Source of the DNA: Nipponacmea schrenckii | Lineage: Eukaryota > Mollusca > Gastropoda > Lottiidae | DNA length: 64,000 bases | Assembly (NCBI GenBank): GCA_030562195.1 | Contig: CM060200.1 | Coordinates: 40,025,084-40,089,083 of the forward strand | Reading direction: 5' to 3' | Shown: piece by piece, positions 21,177 through 32,763 of the stretch | Layout: the number at the start of each line of letters is the position of its first letter | Numbering within the stretch: position 1 is the first letter of the stretch | Position numbers and translations under genes: made by a program | Notes under the pieces: model-generated | Told to the model about the DNA's origin: nothing | The model's input: the letters and a program-made list of their open reading frames with translations, nothing else | Database searches by the model: none

Positions 21177-24100
21177 CTACATATTAAAACTTTCCCCACA
21201 ACCACACATGCCTTTGATGTTAGGATTATTAAACACAAACTCTGAAGATAGGCTCCCCTCAGTATAGTCCATCTCGGTACCAAGTAAAGTCAACTGAGCT
21301 TTCGAGTCAATAATCACCTTCACACCTGAAAAAATGAATTGATAAGTAGTGGAATTCAAAACAACAACATTGTATCAAAAACAACCAAATATACCTCTTA
21401 CTAAATCTGAAATTTTTAAACTTGGACAAAATGAGTTTTTATTCATCAGTGAAGTTACCTGGTTTCACAACTATATGACAGAATCCTTCTATAATCTAAT
21501 AAATCTATAAAACTTAGTATTAATCCATTAACCAATAATTACATAATATTATAAAAAAAAACTTTTATATAGAGATTCTATTTTATAGTCATGACACCTG
21601 GTAAGTCTAACTGATGAATATATACTCTTATTGACCAAGTTTAAGTTAGAAGTGTTTTTCAATAATAACTTAGTTTAATAGATATATCATGTTATATAGA
21701 GATTCTATTTTATAGTCATGACACCTGGTAAGTCTAACTGATGAATATATACTCTTATTGACCAAGTTTAAGTTAGAAGTGTTTATCAATAATTACTTAG
21801 TTTAATTGATATATCATATAATATAGAGATTCTATTCTTTAGTCATGACACCTGGTAAGTCTAACTGATGAATATATACTCTTATTGACCAAGTTTAAGT
21901 TAGAAGTGTTTTTCAATAACAACTTAGTTTAATAGATATATCATGTTATATAGAGATTCTATTCTTTAGTCATGACACCTGGTAAGTCTAACTGATGAAT
22001 ATATACTCTTATTGACCAAGTTTAAGTTAGAAGTGTTTATCAATAATAACTTAGTTTAATAGATATATCGTGTTATATAGAGATTCTATTTTATGGTCAT
22101 GACACCTGGTAAGTCTAACTGATGAATATATATACTCTTATTGACCAGGTTTAAGTTAGAAGTGTTTTTCCATAACAACTTAGTTTAATAGATATATCAT
22201 GTTATATAGAGATTCTATTCTTTAGTCATGACACCTGGTAAGTCTAACTGATGAATATATATACTCTTATTGACCAAGTTTAAGTTAGAAGTGTTTTTCA
22301 ATAATAACTTAGTTTAATAGATATATCATGTTATATAGAGATTCTATTTTATGGTCATGACACCTGGTAAGTCTAACTGATGAATATATACTCTTATTGA
22401 CCAAGTTTAAGTTAGAAGTGTTTTTCAATAATAACTTAGTTTAATAGATATATCATGTTATATAGAGATTCTATTCTTTAGTCATGACACCTGGTAAGTC
22501 TAACTGATGAATATATATACTCTTATTGACCAAGTTTAAGTTAGAAGTGTTTTTCAATAATAACTTAGTTTAATAGATATATCATGTTATATAGAGATTC
22601 TATTTTATGGTCATGACACCTGGTAAGTCTAACTGATGAATATATACTCTTATTGACCAAGTTTAAGTTAGAAGTGTTTTTCAATAATTACTTAGTTTAA
22701 TAGATATATCATGTTATATAGAGATTCTATTCTTTAGTCATGACACCTTGTAAGTCTAACTGATGAATATATACTCTTATTGACCAAGTTTACGACTTAT
22801 TTTTATTTTAAGAAGAAGTGTTATTCGACCTGCATCATTGACAAGGGGAAACCGGAGCTGAAAAATCTGAAAATTTATCTAAACCGTTACTGTGACGGAA
22901 CCCTGGACCTTTATGTTAGTAAGCAAGTGACTAACTCACTGAACCACTGTGGCTCCTTGTTTAATGGAAAGTAATTGTCTAAGTTTAATGTTTTATTTAA
23001 TACCTACCATCTTGGACGACTTCTTCATCAAATTTTCCCTTCTCATTTGTATATTCGAGAGTATATGATAGTCCATTACATCCTCGAGTCTTCACACCAA
23101 TCTTGACACCTAACTACATATCAAACATTAAATTTTTATTATTTATATAGGAAAGGAAAGGAAAGTACATCATGCAAAATAATGTTAAAGACTGGGATAT
23201 TGATAGCTCCAGAATTACAAAATCTGTTCAGGGATATTTCAGTTGTAAACTCCCTTAAGTCATACTTGTATTGGATAATTAGCTTCCATTTCTCATAAGC
23301 TTCCCTGATCAGTATAGTGCATCTATTCATCCAATAATAAGTTATTTCTTTAATTTCTCAATCATAACGAATAATTTCTATTCTCAATATTCTCACCATT
23401 TCTGGCCTGGCCTTCATTAATTCTTGTATTTTATTTACTGCATTGTTTGTCTGAAAATAGAAATACTCCTCTGAAATGTAATGAATTGAGTTGTACTTCC
23501 TACTCTTCTGCACCTAATGGGCTAATGAAGAGGGTAAAAAAGAAGTAGAAGAAAATAAATATGCTTGACAATATCGTCAAGTTCAGGTCTGGCTCCAGCC
23601 CAGGACAGTAAAATTTTTTCATACTGTTAATAATTAAGGGGGTTAACAACCCTAAACCTCATACAAAAATAGACAATTTCCACCTATCTGAAATATTTAA
23701 ATATCAATGGAAAGAGGTGACTTTCAGCTATCCAAAAATATAAAATTTATTTCTTTATGACATTTCAACTTTGAGAAAGAGGGTATGAAAGATGAACGAA
23801 AAAAACGTCAATTATTCCCTTAAAATTAGCATATCTACTAGACTATTTAATATAGAAGGTTGAAATTTTTCACAACACATGTCTACATGTATCTCTACAA
23901 AATTAAGTTGGCTTTTTGGAAAAATTTGCTTTGTTTTGAAGATATTGATAAAAATAAAAATTTTGCGTGTGCATTTACAAAAAATTGAATTTTTAAAAAA
24001 CTATTCATTTTATAAAAAAAGCCAACGTAAAGTTATAGAGGACATCGTAAGCTTTAGCTGAAGCCAAAGTTTGTAAAAATCGGATAAATTGTAAGCGAGA

Positions 24101-25412
24101 TACGCTTTTGGAAAAATGGCAGTTTTTTCAACATTTTGCAAACACATGTAAACCTTATGTAATTAACGATCATATTGTTAAAAGATTGTCTTGGACCAAT
24201 CATAAAATTTCTCTGTTTACATGTGACGTAATGATTTATGGGACATCACATGACTTCTAGATTTCCACCAATACAAATCTGAACAACAAACGTATAAAAG
24301 GTTTATTTAGCTGATGACGTAGTACTCAAAAATGTCAACTGACAAAGTAATTTGTACATCTACATAGAGGAATACCCCATTGTGTTCAATAAATAGATTA
24401 TCTTTACGAACCGATATCTGACAAACTACTGAAGCGCATGAGCTAAAAGTTTTACTAAATGATTTTTTTTTAATGCCAAATAGAATGGATATAAACTTAA
24501 TACGTTTCTTGATTGAAATACCCTCGAACGATAAGGTTGTCAACCCCCTTAACATAAATTTAAAACTACCGGTATTCAGATATAACTTGTTATATCAAAC
24601 AACTAAATAAACTTAAATATCAAACCTATTCCAGAGAGCACACTGTTTCTAGTACAATTCTTCAGATTCAGGAGGCTTTTAGAATTTGAGTTAAAACAAA
24701 GCTGGATATGATTTTTTGTGGCAAAACACAAAACCATCTAACCTTAACAGTACTCTACTGAGTAGGCCTACTGTGCCATAAGGTGTATTTAGTTAATACA
24801 CCTCGACTTCTTGTATCATGTGCATTGTTATACAAAGCAAGTAAAACCTTGCCTCTCTGTCTTCCGACTACTGCCCTGTAAACACCTTGAAGTCATGTCA
24901 TGGTTTTCTACATAAAGTCTTATTAACCTTGAGTTGTTGTTGATCAACGTGGGAGGGGATACAATCTAGTTAACTGGCGCTGAGGCAGGTATTTCAATTC
25001 TCATTAAAATCATAGAAAAATTTCAATTTTTTTTTATTTTTCTCAGACAGTAGCCTTTGTTCTAAACAATTAGTTAATGAACTGTAGTAAAGCCATGAAT
25101 TCCTTGATACAAAAATAGTAAGACTCATAAAAATAATGGAACAAATTTAAAGAACTTTTTACTTTTCTCAGTCAAAGAAATAATGAAATAAATATGGCTA
25201 TAAATTTTGGTAATTCTGACTTACGTAAGGCAGACAAAAATAAATGAAAAATAACGTCTGATCGACAATATGGTCTTTTTATTGAAGCTCAACCGAAAGA
25301 CAGAACTAAAACAATAATTCTACATTACCAAAACTATCGGTGCTTTTGTCGGAATCAACTTTTTTCCAGTTACAGCTCGAACTGTCGCTCTCCCGATTGT
25401 TCGGGCAGCCAT
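21177..25412 (-). CDS. Iron-sulfur cluster assembly 1, mitochondrial (left copy)
   Basis: A-type carrier that matures mitochondrial 4Fe-4S proteins late in the ISC pathway, with ISCA2 and IBA57. Exons (minus): 25329-25412, 23397-23450, 23008-23113, 21177-21325; all joins are GT-AG and in frame, giving 130 residues (human 129). The N terminus is basic and rich in Ala, Arg and Thr (MAARTIGRATVRAVTGKK), fitting a mitochondrial targeting peptide. The three cluster-binding cysteines are present: C58 in KTRGCNGLSYTLEYT, and C122 and C124 in KGMCGCGESF. LTLLGTEMDY and SSEFVFNNPNIKG are near-invariant family blocks. Introns carry a 127-bp tandem array, a SINE head and a piggyBac-like MITE. Residue 24 is Ala here and Ser in the right copy. 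Confidence 0.97.
21575..22795. repeat. Tandem array of about 127 bp in ISCA1 intron 3 (left, about ten copies)
   Basis: Each unit contains GACACCTGGTAAGTCTAACT, GATGAATATATACTC, TTATTGACCAAGTTTAAG and ATAGATATATCATGTTATAT. The right arm has only fragments of this array at this site. Single copies of the same core are scattered elsewhere in the window. Confidence 0.95.
22826..22957 (-). mobile_element. SINE, 5' half only, in ISCA1 intron 3 (left)
   Basis: On the minus strand it begins GGAGCCACAGTGGTTCAGTG (A-box region) and runs to CAATGATGCAGGTCG, matching the tRNA-like head and first body segment of the SINE at 25908. It is truncated where the 127-bp array begins. The right arm carries the same copy at 39568-39699. 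Confidence 0.8.
23638..24548. mobile_element. piggyBac-like MITE in ISCA1 introns (left, complete)
   Basis: The termini GGGGGTTAACAACC and GGTTGTCAACCCCC are inverted repeats with one mismatch, flanked on both sides by TTAA (23634-23637 and 24549-24552), the target site of piggyBac-type transposons. It is 911 bp. A 60-residue plus-strand frame inside has no family match and is not called. The right-arm copy has lost one terminus. Confidence 0.85.
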
Positions 25413-25518
25413 TGTTGTTATTTTTACCTTGACCTTCAATAACATTGGTGTTTTTAGTTAATGTAAAATGTCGATTCGGAATCTTAAATAATGTTAATAT
25501 TGATGCGATTGATTTCAT

Positions 25519-27528
25519 TTCATTAGTTCAATATGATGCAGAAGAGTAGGTTATAAAACTCCATTTCATTATAGTCCAATAAGATACAGAACAGTGGGAT
25601 ATAAAAATACATTTCATTTCATTAGTTCAATATGATACAGGAGAGTAGGTTATAAAACTCCATTTCATTTCATTAGTCCAATAAGATACAGAACAGTAGA
25701 ATATAAAACTCCACTTCATTTCATTAGTTCAATAAGATACAGAACAGTAGGATATAAAACTCTATTTCATTTCATTAGTCTAATAAGATTCAGAACTGTA
25801 GGAGGTAAAACTCCATTTCATTAGTCCAATAAGATACAGAACAGGACATTTCATCTCATTAGTTCAATAAAGTACAGAACAGTAGGATATAAATCTTCAT
25901 TTCATTAGTGGGAGCCGTGGTGGCTCAGTGGGTTAGACGCTTGCTCACTAACCTGAGGGTCCCGAGTTCAATCCCGGCAAAGGCCGAGATTAACATTCGA
26001 ATTTTTCAGCCCGGTTTCCCCTTGTCAGTGATGCAGGTCGGAGGGACTGACATGGAAAAAGCCAAAAAGAAAAAGTCGTTCGGATGGGACAATAAACCGA
26101 GGCCCCGTGTGCTACAGACTGTGCGCGTTAAAGATCCTTCGACAGTTGCCGCTGTCCTGGCAAATTTCCCTCATAGCACACTGCAAGGCGTTGCCCGTCT
26201 TCGTTAGCCCATAAGGTGCAGAATAGTAGGACGTAAAACTCCATTCATTTCATTTCATTTTCATTTCATTAGTCCAATAAAATACAGAACAGTAGGATAT
26301 AAACTCTATTTCATTTCATTAGTCCAATAAGATACAGAACAGTATGATATAGAACTCTATTTCATTTCATTAGTCCAATGAGATACAGAACAGTCGGATA
26401 TAACCTCTATTTCATTTCATTAGTCCAATAAGATACAGAAGAGTAGGATATAAAACTATATTTCATTTCATTAGTCTAATAAGATACAAAACAGTAGGAT
26501 ATAAAACTCTATTTCATTTCATTAGTCCAATAAGGTACAGAACAGTAGGATATAAAACTATACTTCATTTCATTAGTCCAATGAGATACAGAACAGTAGG
26601 ATATAAAACTATATTTCATTTCATTAGTCTAATAAGATACAGAACAGTAGGATATAAAACTATACTTCATTTCATTAGTCCAATAAGATACAGAACAATA
26701 TGATATAGAACTCTATTTCTTTTCATTAGTCCAATAAGATACAGAACAGTCGGATATAAAACACTATTTCATTTCATTAGACTATTAAGATACAGAACAG
26801 TAGGATATAAAACTATACTTCATTTCATTAGTCCAATAAGATACAGGACAGTAGGATATAAAACTCTATTTCATTTCATTAGTTTAATAAGATACAGAAC
26901 AGTAGGATATAAAACTACATTTCATTAGTCCAATAAGATACAGAACAGTAGAATATAAAACTCTTATTTCCTTTCATTAGTCCAATAAGATACAGGACAG
27001 TAGGATATAAAACTCTATTTCATTTCATTAGTTTAATAAGATACAGAACAGTAGGATATAAAACTCTATTTCATTTCATTAGTCCAATAAGATATAGAAC
27101 AGTAAGATATAAAACTATACTTCATTTCATTAGTCCAATAAGATACAGAACAATATGATATAGAACTCTATTTCTTTTCATTAGTCTAATAAGATACAGA
27201 ACAGTCGGATATAAACACTACTTCATTTCATTAGTCCAATAAGATACAGAACAATTTGATATAGAACTCTATTTCTTTTCATTAGTCCAATAAGATACAG
27301 AACAGTCGGATATAAAACACTATTTCATTTCATTAGACTATTAAGATACAGAACAGTAGGATATAAAACTATATTTCATTTCATTAGTCCAATAAGATAC
27401 AGAACAGTAGGATATAAAACTATATTTCATTTCATTAGTCCAATTAGATACAGAACAGTCGGATATAAAACACTATTTCATTTCATTAGACTATTAAGAT
27501 ACAGAACTGTAGGATATGAAACTGTCCA
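25519..27528. repeat. SINE-tail-derived minisatellite, 46-51 bp (left)
   Basis: About forty units around CCAATAAGATACAGAACAGT and AGGATATAAAACTC, followed by one or two TTTCATTTCATTAG blocks; unit length switches between 46 and 51 bp with the number of TTTCA blocks. The unit matches the last 50 bp of the SINE embedded in it (CCCATAAGGTGCAGAATAGT, then AGGACGTAAAACTCCATT). It lies just upstream of ISCA1. Confidence 0.93.
25908..26258 (+). mobile_element. Intact tRNA-derived SINE within the array (left only)
   Basis: The tRNA-like head has an A box (TGGCTCAGTGG, 25921-25931) and a B box (GAGTTCAATCC, 25964-25974). A conserved body follows (CCCCTTGTCAGTGATGCAGG; AATAAACCGAGGCCCCGTGT) and an ATTTC-rich tail. 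This is the best-preserved member of the family in the window, about 350 bp, transcribed by RNA polymerase III if active. The 99-residue frame inside it is incidental. Confidence 0.9.
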
Positions 27529-27690
27529 CTTAATGCACATGTTGTAAACAAATTGTAGGCTACGTGACGTAATTGATATTTATTTTGTGTTCATTTACTT
27601 AATCGCCGGAACATAGATCTGTCCATTTGATGCACATGTACTTGTGAATTTTTAGTATTTTTAGACGAATTGTATATTGAGGTATTATGT
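27529..27690. other. Unique insert splitting the SINE-tail array (left)
   Basis: About 160 bp that does not match the array unit. It contains two diverged copies of GTCCA(C/T)TTGATGCACATG-like sequence. Its origin is unknown; the array resumes afterwards. Confidence 0.55.
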
Positions 27691-28255
27691 ATACAGATAC
27701 AGACCAGTAGGGTATAAAACTCCATTTCATTTCATTGGTCCAATAAGATACAGAACAGTAGGATATAAAACTCTATTTCATTTCATTAGTCCAATAAGAT
27801 ACAGAACAGTAGGATATAAAACTTCATTTCATTTCATTAGTCCAATAAGATACAGAACAGTAGGATATAAAACTTCATTTCATTTCATTAGTCCAATAAG
27901 ATACAGAACAGTAGGATATAAAACTTCATTTCATTTCATTAGTCCAATAAGATACAGAACAGTAGGATATAAAACTCTATTTCATTAGTCCAATAAGATA
28001 CAGAACAGTAGGATATAAAACTCCATTTCATTTCATTGGTCCAATAAGACATAGAACAGTAGGATATAAAAAAACTCCATTTCATTTCATTAGTCCAATA
28101 AGATACAGAACAGTAGGATATAAAACTCCATTTCATTTCATTGGTCCAATAAGACATAGAACAGTAGGATAAAAAAACTCCATTTCATTTCATTAATGTA
28201 ATAAGGCAGTAGGATATAAAACCCAATTTATTTCATTAGTCCAATAAGATATCGG
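27691..28255. repeat. SINE-tail minisatellite, second block (left)
   Basis: Continues the same array with mostly 51-bp units. Because 51 is a multiple of three, both strands show long repetitive reading frames, which are artefacts of the unit length. A 22-bp direct duplication (CAGTCAACCAGTCCCAACGG...) follows near 28277. Confidence 0.92.
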
Positions 28256-28329
28256 ATCGGAGGCCCGTACACTCGGGTCAGTCAACCAGTCCCAACGGTG
28301 CAGTCAACCAGTCCCAACGGTGCTGAATC

Positions 28330-29460
28330 CAATGTAGATTATGCCCTTCTCATTTCATGTCAGCTAAATATATAATTTATTGGTGGTAAACGATAAATCA
28401 TTAAAACAGAATAACCAGAAAATCCTGTTGTCTTGAAGATCTTGTTGCTGGATAAGAGAGTAGGAGGTGCTTAGATGTGCTATAACTAGGTTTTAATCGA
28501 CTTTCTCTGTAAATGTATAACAAGGCATGGAATAAAGCCATATGCACAGATGATTATTGACAGTTTTTGGAAGGTCAGAAGGAAAACATTGCTTCAATGA
28601 ATAAAAAACCGTGTTATTACTATATGTTCTTTTTATTGTTTTTATTTTTCCTTTGTATCACATTGTGTGTCCCCTGTTTGTAGTTATGATGTGAATCATT
28701 GTGTTCCCAGCTTGTATTTATGTTTCATATCACTATAAGTGTTTAATATTTGTACTATTTGAATTCCGACCTCTCTTGTTGTACAATTAATTGTCCTCAT
28801 TAGGATAATAAAAATATTCTATTATTATTATTAAATAAGGTATATACAATGATATACCATACTCGGTGATTTGAACATTTCATAAGATATTGTTAAGAAA
28901 ATTTTAACTGTCACGTAATTAAATTCTAATCTGTTATTTGACCAAGTTCTCATATTTTAAATCACCCTGCTTGATAACGACAAGAGGACACTTGTTGAAA
29001 CAGTCACTGAATAAATAAACCCAGTCATTTTTATTCCATAAAGCTTACTTATTATTATCATACTACCAATTACTAAATGCCATAGAGAAGAATACCTTCA
29101 TTATTCCTTGTAAACCGAATTTTTTACCTCGGCCTGTGCTTTCGTAATTCCAATTATATGTTGTTATGACAACCATGCTCACTCAAGAGGTAGTATACTT
29201 TTAATTGATCGATTTTCTTTGATTTTCTATTCATCAGTTTTTGATTGAAAGGGATATTGATTTCATAGATTTATTGGAAATTTTATAATCGTTTACTTCT
29301 CAGAAATAAACTCGCTTTTCTTCAGATAAATCATTGAATTAATAGAGGTATACTAAACCTTTATTTCTATTATGTTTCTAATTTTATTATACTGACAATT
29401 CTTTTGTCAGTTTTTCAAATATTCTGTGGAAATGCTCTACTTAGTTTCTAGACGTCAATA
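28330..29460. other. Gene-free stretch (left), mirrored at 34740-35870
   Basis: No gene supported on either strand. The sequence is conserved between arms apart from small differences. Confidence 0.6.
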
Positions 29461-29469
29461 CCTGCTCCG

Positions 29470-29650
29470 ATATTTCTGAAGTTGAATAGAATATGACGTC
29501 TTATACTTTGGCACCTCATTGGGCAATAGAAGACAGGTAACGCCATGCAGTGTCCATGAAGGTAATTTGTCAGAACAGCGACATGAGTCATCGTCTCTTT
29601 AATAGGTATTTTGACAACGGTCTTTTTAACCGTATAAAACTATTAAACTC
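29470..29650 (-). mobile_element. Old diverged SINE (left), mirrored at 34555-34735
   Basis: In the right arm orientation it reads CACTGCATGGCGTTACCTGT then CTTCTATTGCCCAATGAGGTG, clearly related to the SINE 3' body (CACTGCAAGGCGTTGCCCGT, CTTCGTTAGCCCATAAGGTG). It is much more decayed than the copy at 25908. Confidence 0.6.
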
Positions 29651-29699
29651 GTTTTGTTTGCGTGGAAACGAGAACAAAGCCTCTATAACAAGTGATTTC

Positions 29700-30595
29700 A
29701 CTTGCTGAGATTGTTGGCAGATGACAGGTTCACGTTTGGTTCCAGCAGATGCTGATATCACAGACTAGGTAGTTGTTGGTAGATGACAAGTTAACGTTCG
29801 CTTCCAGTGGATGCTGATATCACAGACTAGGTAGTTATTGGTAAATGACAAGTTAACGTTCGCTTCCAGTGGATGCTGATATCACAGACTAGGTAGTTGT
29901 TGGTAGATGACAAGTTAACGTTCGCTTCCAGTGGATGCTGATATCACAGACTAGGTAGTTGTTGGTAGATGACAAGTTAACGTTCTCTTCAGGAACAGAT
30001 ATCAGAAACTAGGTAGTTGGTGGAAGATTAGAAGTTAATGTTCGCTTCCAGTTAACTAATATCACAAACTAGGTAGTTGTTGGTAGATGACAAGTTAATG
30101 TTCTCTTCCAGCTAACTGATATCACAAACTAGGTAGTTGTTGGTAGATGACAAGTTAACGTTCGCTTCCAGCTAACCTATATCACAAACTAGGTAGTTGT
30201 TGGTAGATGACAAGTTAACGTTCGCTTCCAGCTAACCTATATCACAAACTAGGTAGTTGTTGGTAGATGACAAGTTAACGTTCGCTTCCAGATGGAGGCT
30301 GATATCACAAACTAGGTAGTTGTTGGTAGATGACAAGTTAACGTTCGCTTCCAGCTAACTGATATCACAAACTAGGTAGTTGTTGGTAGATGACAAGTTA
30401 ACGTTCGCTTCCAGCTAACCTATATCACAAACTAGGTAGTTGTTGGTAGATGACAGGTTAACGTTCGCTTCCAGCTAACTTATATCACAAACTAGGTAGT
30501 TGTTGGTAGATGACAAGTTAACGTTCGCTTCCAGCTAACTGATATCACAAACTAGGTAGTTGTTGGTAGATGACAAGTTAACGTTCTCTTCGAGT
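29700..30595. repeat. 60-bp minisatellite ending at the gap (left)
   Basis: About fifteen 60-bp units with AACTAGGTAGTTGTTGGTAG, ATGACAAGTTAACGTTCGCT and TGATATCACA. Reversed copies make up 33785-34470. The array hits the second N run, so the contig ended inside a tandem repeat. Confidence 0.95.
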
Positions 30596-31095
30596 NNNNN
30601 NNNNNNNNNNNNNNNNNNNNNNNNNNNNNNNNNNNNNNNNNNNNNNNNNNNNNNNNNNNNNNNNNNNNNNNNNNNNNNNNNNNNNNNNNNNNNNNNNNNN
30701 NNNNNNNNNNNNNNNNNNNNNNNNNNNNNNNNNNNNNNNNNNNNNNNNNNNNNNNNNNNNNNNNNNNNNNNNNNNNNNNNNNNNNNNNNNNNNNNNNNNN
30801 NNNNNNNNNNNNNNNNNNNNNNNNNNNNNNNNNNNNNNNNNNNNNNNNNNNNNNNNNNNNNNNNNNNNNNNNNNNNNNNNNNNNNNNNNNNNNNNNNNNN
30901 NNNNNNNNNNNNNNNNNNNNNNNNNNNNNNNNNNNNNNNNNNNNNNNNNNNNNNNNNNNNNNNNNNNNNNNNNNNNNNNNNNNNNNNNNNNNNNNNNNNN
31001 NNNNNNNNNNNNNNNNNNNNNNNNNNNNNNNNNNNNNNNNNNNNNNNNNNNNNNNNNNNNNNNNNNNNNNNNNNNNNNNNNNNNNNNNNNNNNNN
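30596..31095. other. Assembly gap, exactly 500 N
   Basis: Second placeholder gap, the same size as the first. It lies between the minisatellite end of the left arm and unique sequence of the next contig. Confidence 0.98.
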
Positions 31096-31359
31096 CAAGA
31101 AACAAAATTTTAATCTGATTTTAAAGATTGTATAGAATTCGGTATTGACTATTATTTTTGTTTTCTGTAATCAGTTTATTTATAGATTCAGATTGGGTAT
31201 TATTACAATCAGTCTAAATCAACATACATCAGAATATGATCGATCGACATATCAATTAGGCCTTCTGTCAGAAATAAACACATCCCACTCACACCCGGAG
31301 CTTGATAAGAAAATAATCTAGTTTTGTTGTCCTAAATTATAACTTGTTATTATGATGGT

Positions 31360-31965
31360 CACAGTAAAAGGTCAGAAGGTAAATTGGCCACAGTTATTGA
31401 CCATTTCAGTTTGATCACGTTACTCTTACTATGAGTAATTGTCTAAGTACTTTGGTCTTAGGTCAAAAGGTAAATTGACCACAGTAATTGACCATAATTA
31501 ATGCAGTTTGATCACAGTAGGCTACTCTTGTCATAGGTCACCAGGTAAACTGGCCACAGTACTTTGGTCTTAGGTCACAAGATAAATTGGTCACAGTACT
31601 GTGATCTTAGGTCACAATGTTAATTGGTCACAATACTTTATCATAGGTCACAAAGTAAATTGATCACAGTAACTGACCATAAGGAATTGCAGTTTGATCA
31701 CAGTAGGCTACTCTTGCCATAGTTCACCAGGTAAATTGGCCACAGTACTTTGGCCTTAAGTCACAAGGTAAATTGGTCACAGTAATTGATCATAAGGAAT
31801 TGCAGTTTTATCACAGTACTCTTGCCATAGGTCACAAGTTGCATTGGTCACAGGACTTCGGTTTTTAGGTCACAAGGTAAATTGGTCACAAGGCATATAA
31901 ATCAGAAGATGATTAGGTCACAGTCGTGGTTGACAGGGTAAATAAGTCACAAATATGTAGTTTTA
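31360..31965. repeat. Degenerate short tandem repeat
   Basis: Irregular repetition of GGTCACAAGGTAAATTGG / CCACAGTACTTTGGTCTTAG with a period near 35-40 bp and many variants. Not coding. It lies in the spacer between the inverted arms. Confidence 0.8.
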
Positions 31966-32298
31966 TGAATAATTCAATATAGTAGTGTAGTTACGGGGTA
32001 TCGCGGTCACAATTGTAAAGTCGCGAAGTGAATTGGGTTCACAGTAATTTCGTCTTATGGTTGATTTTCCATATGCTTACGTGACTAATTTTCCAATTGA
32101 CGGATTGAAAATTAAGTTGTTAATTCGCCCTATGTCCGAACCTGTACGAGCCGATCTTGAATCGCTAAAGGATATAATATTTCTATTTTAAAATCAGCTC
32201 AATATTATTTTTCAATTTAAATCCTAAATTGTAAAAGTATTTAGAAAGAAAATAATGGTGATATTCTTATCACGGATAGAAATCAATGACGATATTTA

Positions 32299-32504
32299 AA
32301 GGGACTGTGATAGAATCAATTAGTCACATTCTGATTTTCAAACAGACGTCCATGATGTTTGATGACGTCACTAAGCGCCAAATATACTTGTATCTCATGA
32401 TAATATAAGACCCTTCACGATTAGTGACGCTATCAAACACTAAGTATAAGTCGATTTTCTAGTATCACAATCAAAAGTATAAATTGATTCTATCAGAGTC
32501 CCTT
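32299..32504. mobile_element. Small MITE
   Basis: The ends AAGGGACTGTGATAGAATCA and, read backwards from 32504, AAGGGACTCTGATAGAATCA are inverted repeats with one mismatch. About 206 bp with no coding. The target duplication is not clear. Confidence 0.75.
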
Positions 32505-32763
32505 AGTCACATAAAAAAATAGGAAAAACTCTTTATAATCTCTTTAACTGTATTGGAAATCTGTGAATATGATTGCTGCCAGATCAACTATAAAATAAAG
32601 ATTAATGTAGGCTTTATTGGGCTTGATGCCAATTCTGTACCAGGTTTGTGTAATAGAATTAATAGTATTGCCGCGGGTTTTATTTGCTGAAGTGAATAGA
32701 TATTAAAATAACATTAAAGGAATTGAAAAGAGTTTTAGGTTAATCCGGCCATTTTCTATTTAA

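Larger units (their letters stand above)
10687..30595. repeat. Left arm of a large inverted duplication
   Basis: Reading this arm on the minus strand reproduces 33785-50033: CARM1 5' exons, EXOSC3, ISCA1, a SINE-tail array and a 60-bp minisatellite in the same order. Its two ends are exactly the two 500-N gaps. The coding exons are almost identical to the right arm. The left arm is longer mainly because of two extra transposons (12782 and 16497) and longer tandem arrays (21590-22790 and 25520-28250). Confidence 0.95.

Noticed and set aside
25908..25990. A possible tRNA gene
   Set aside because: A and B boxes are present, but the sequence continues into a long SINE body and ATTTC-rich tail, and the arms of a functional tRNA do not pair well.
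25908..26207. A 99-residue protein inside the SINE
   Set aside because: The frame begins in the tRNA-like head and ends in the SINE tail; it is an incidental frame of a non-coding retroposon.
27677..28157. Long repetitive open frames on both strands (FHFISPIRYRTVGYKT-type repeats)
   Set aside because: They result from the 51-bp array unit being a multiple of three; no start context, splice sites or non-repeat domain.
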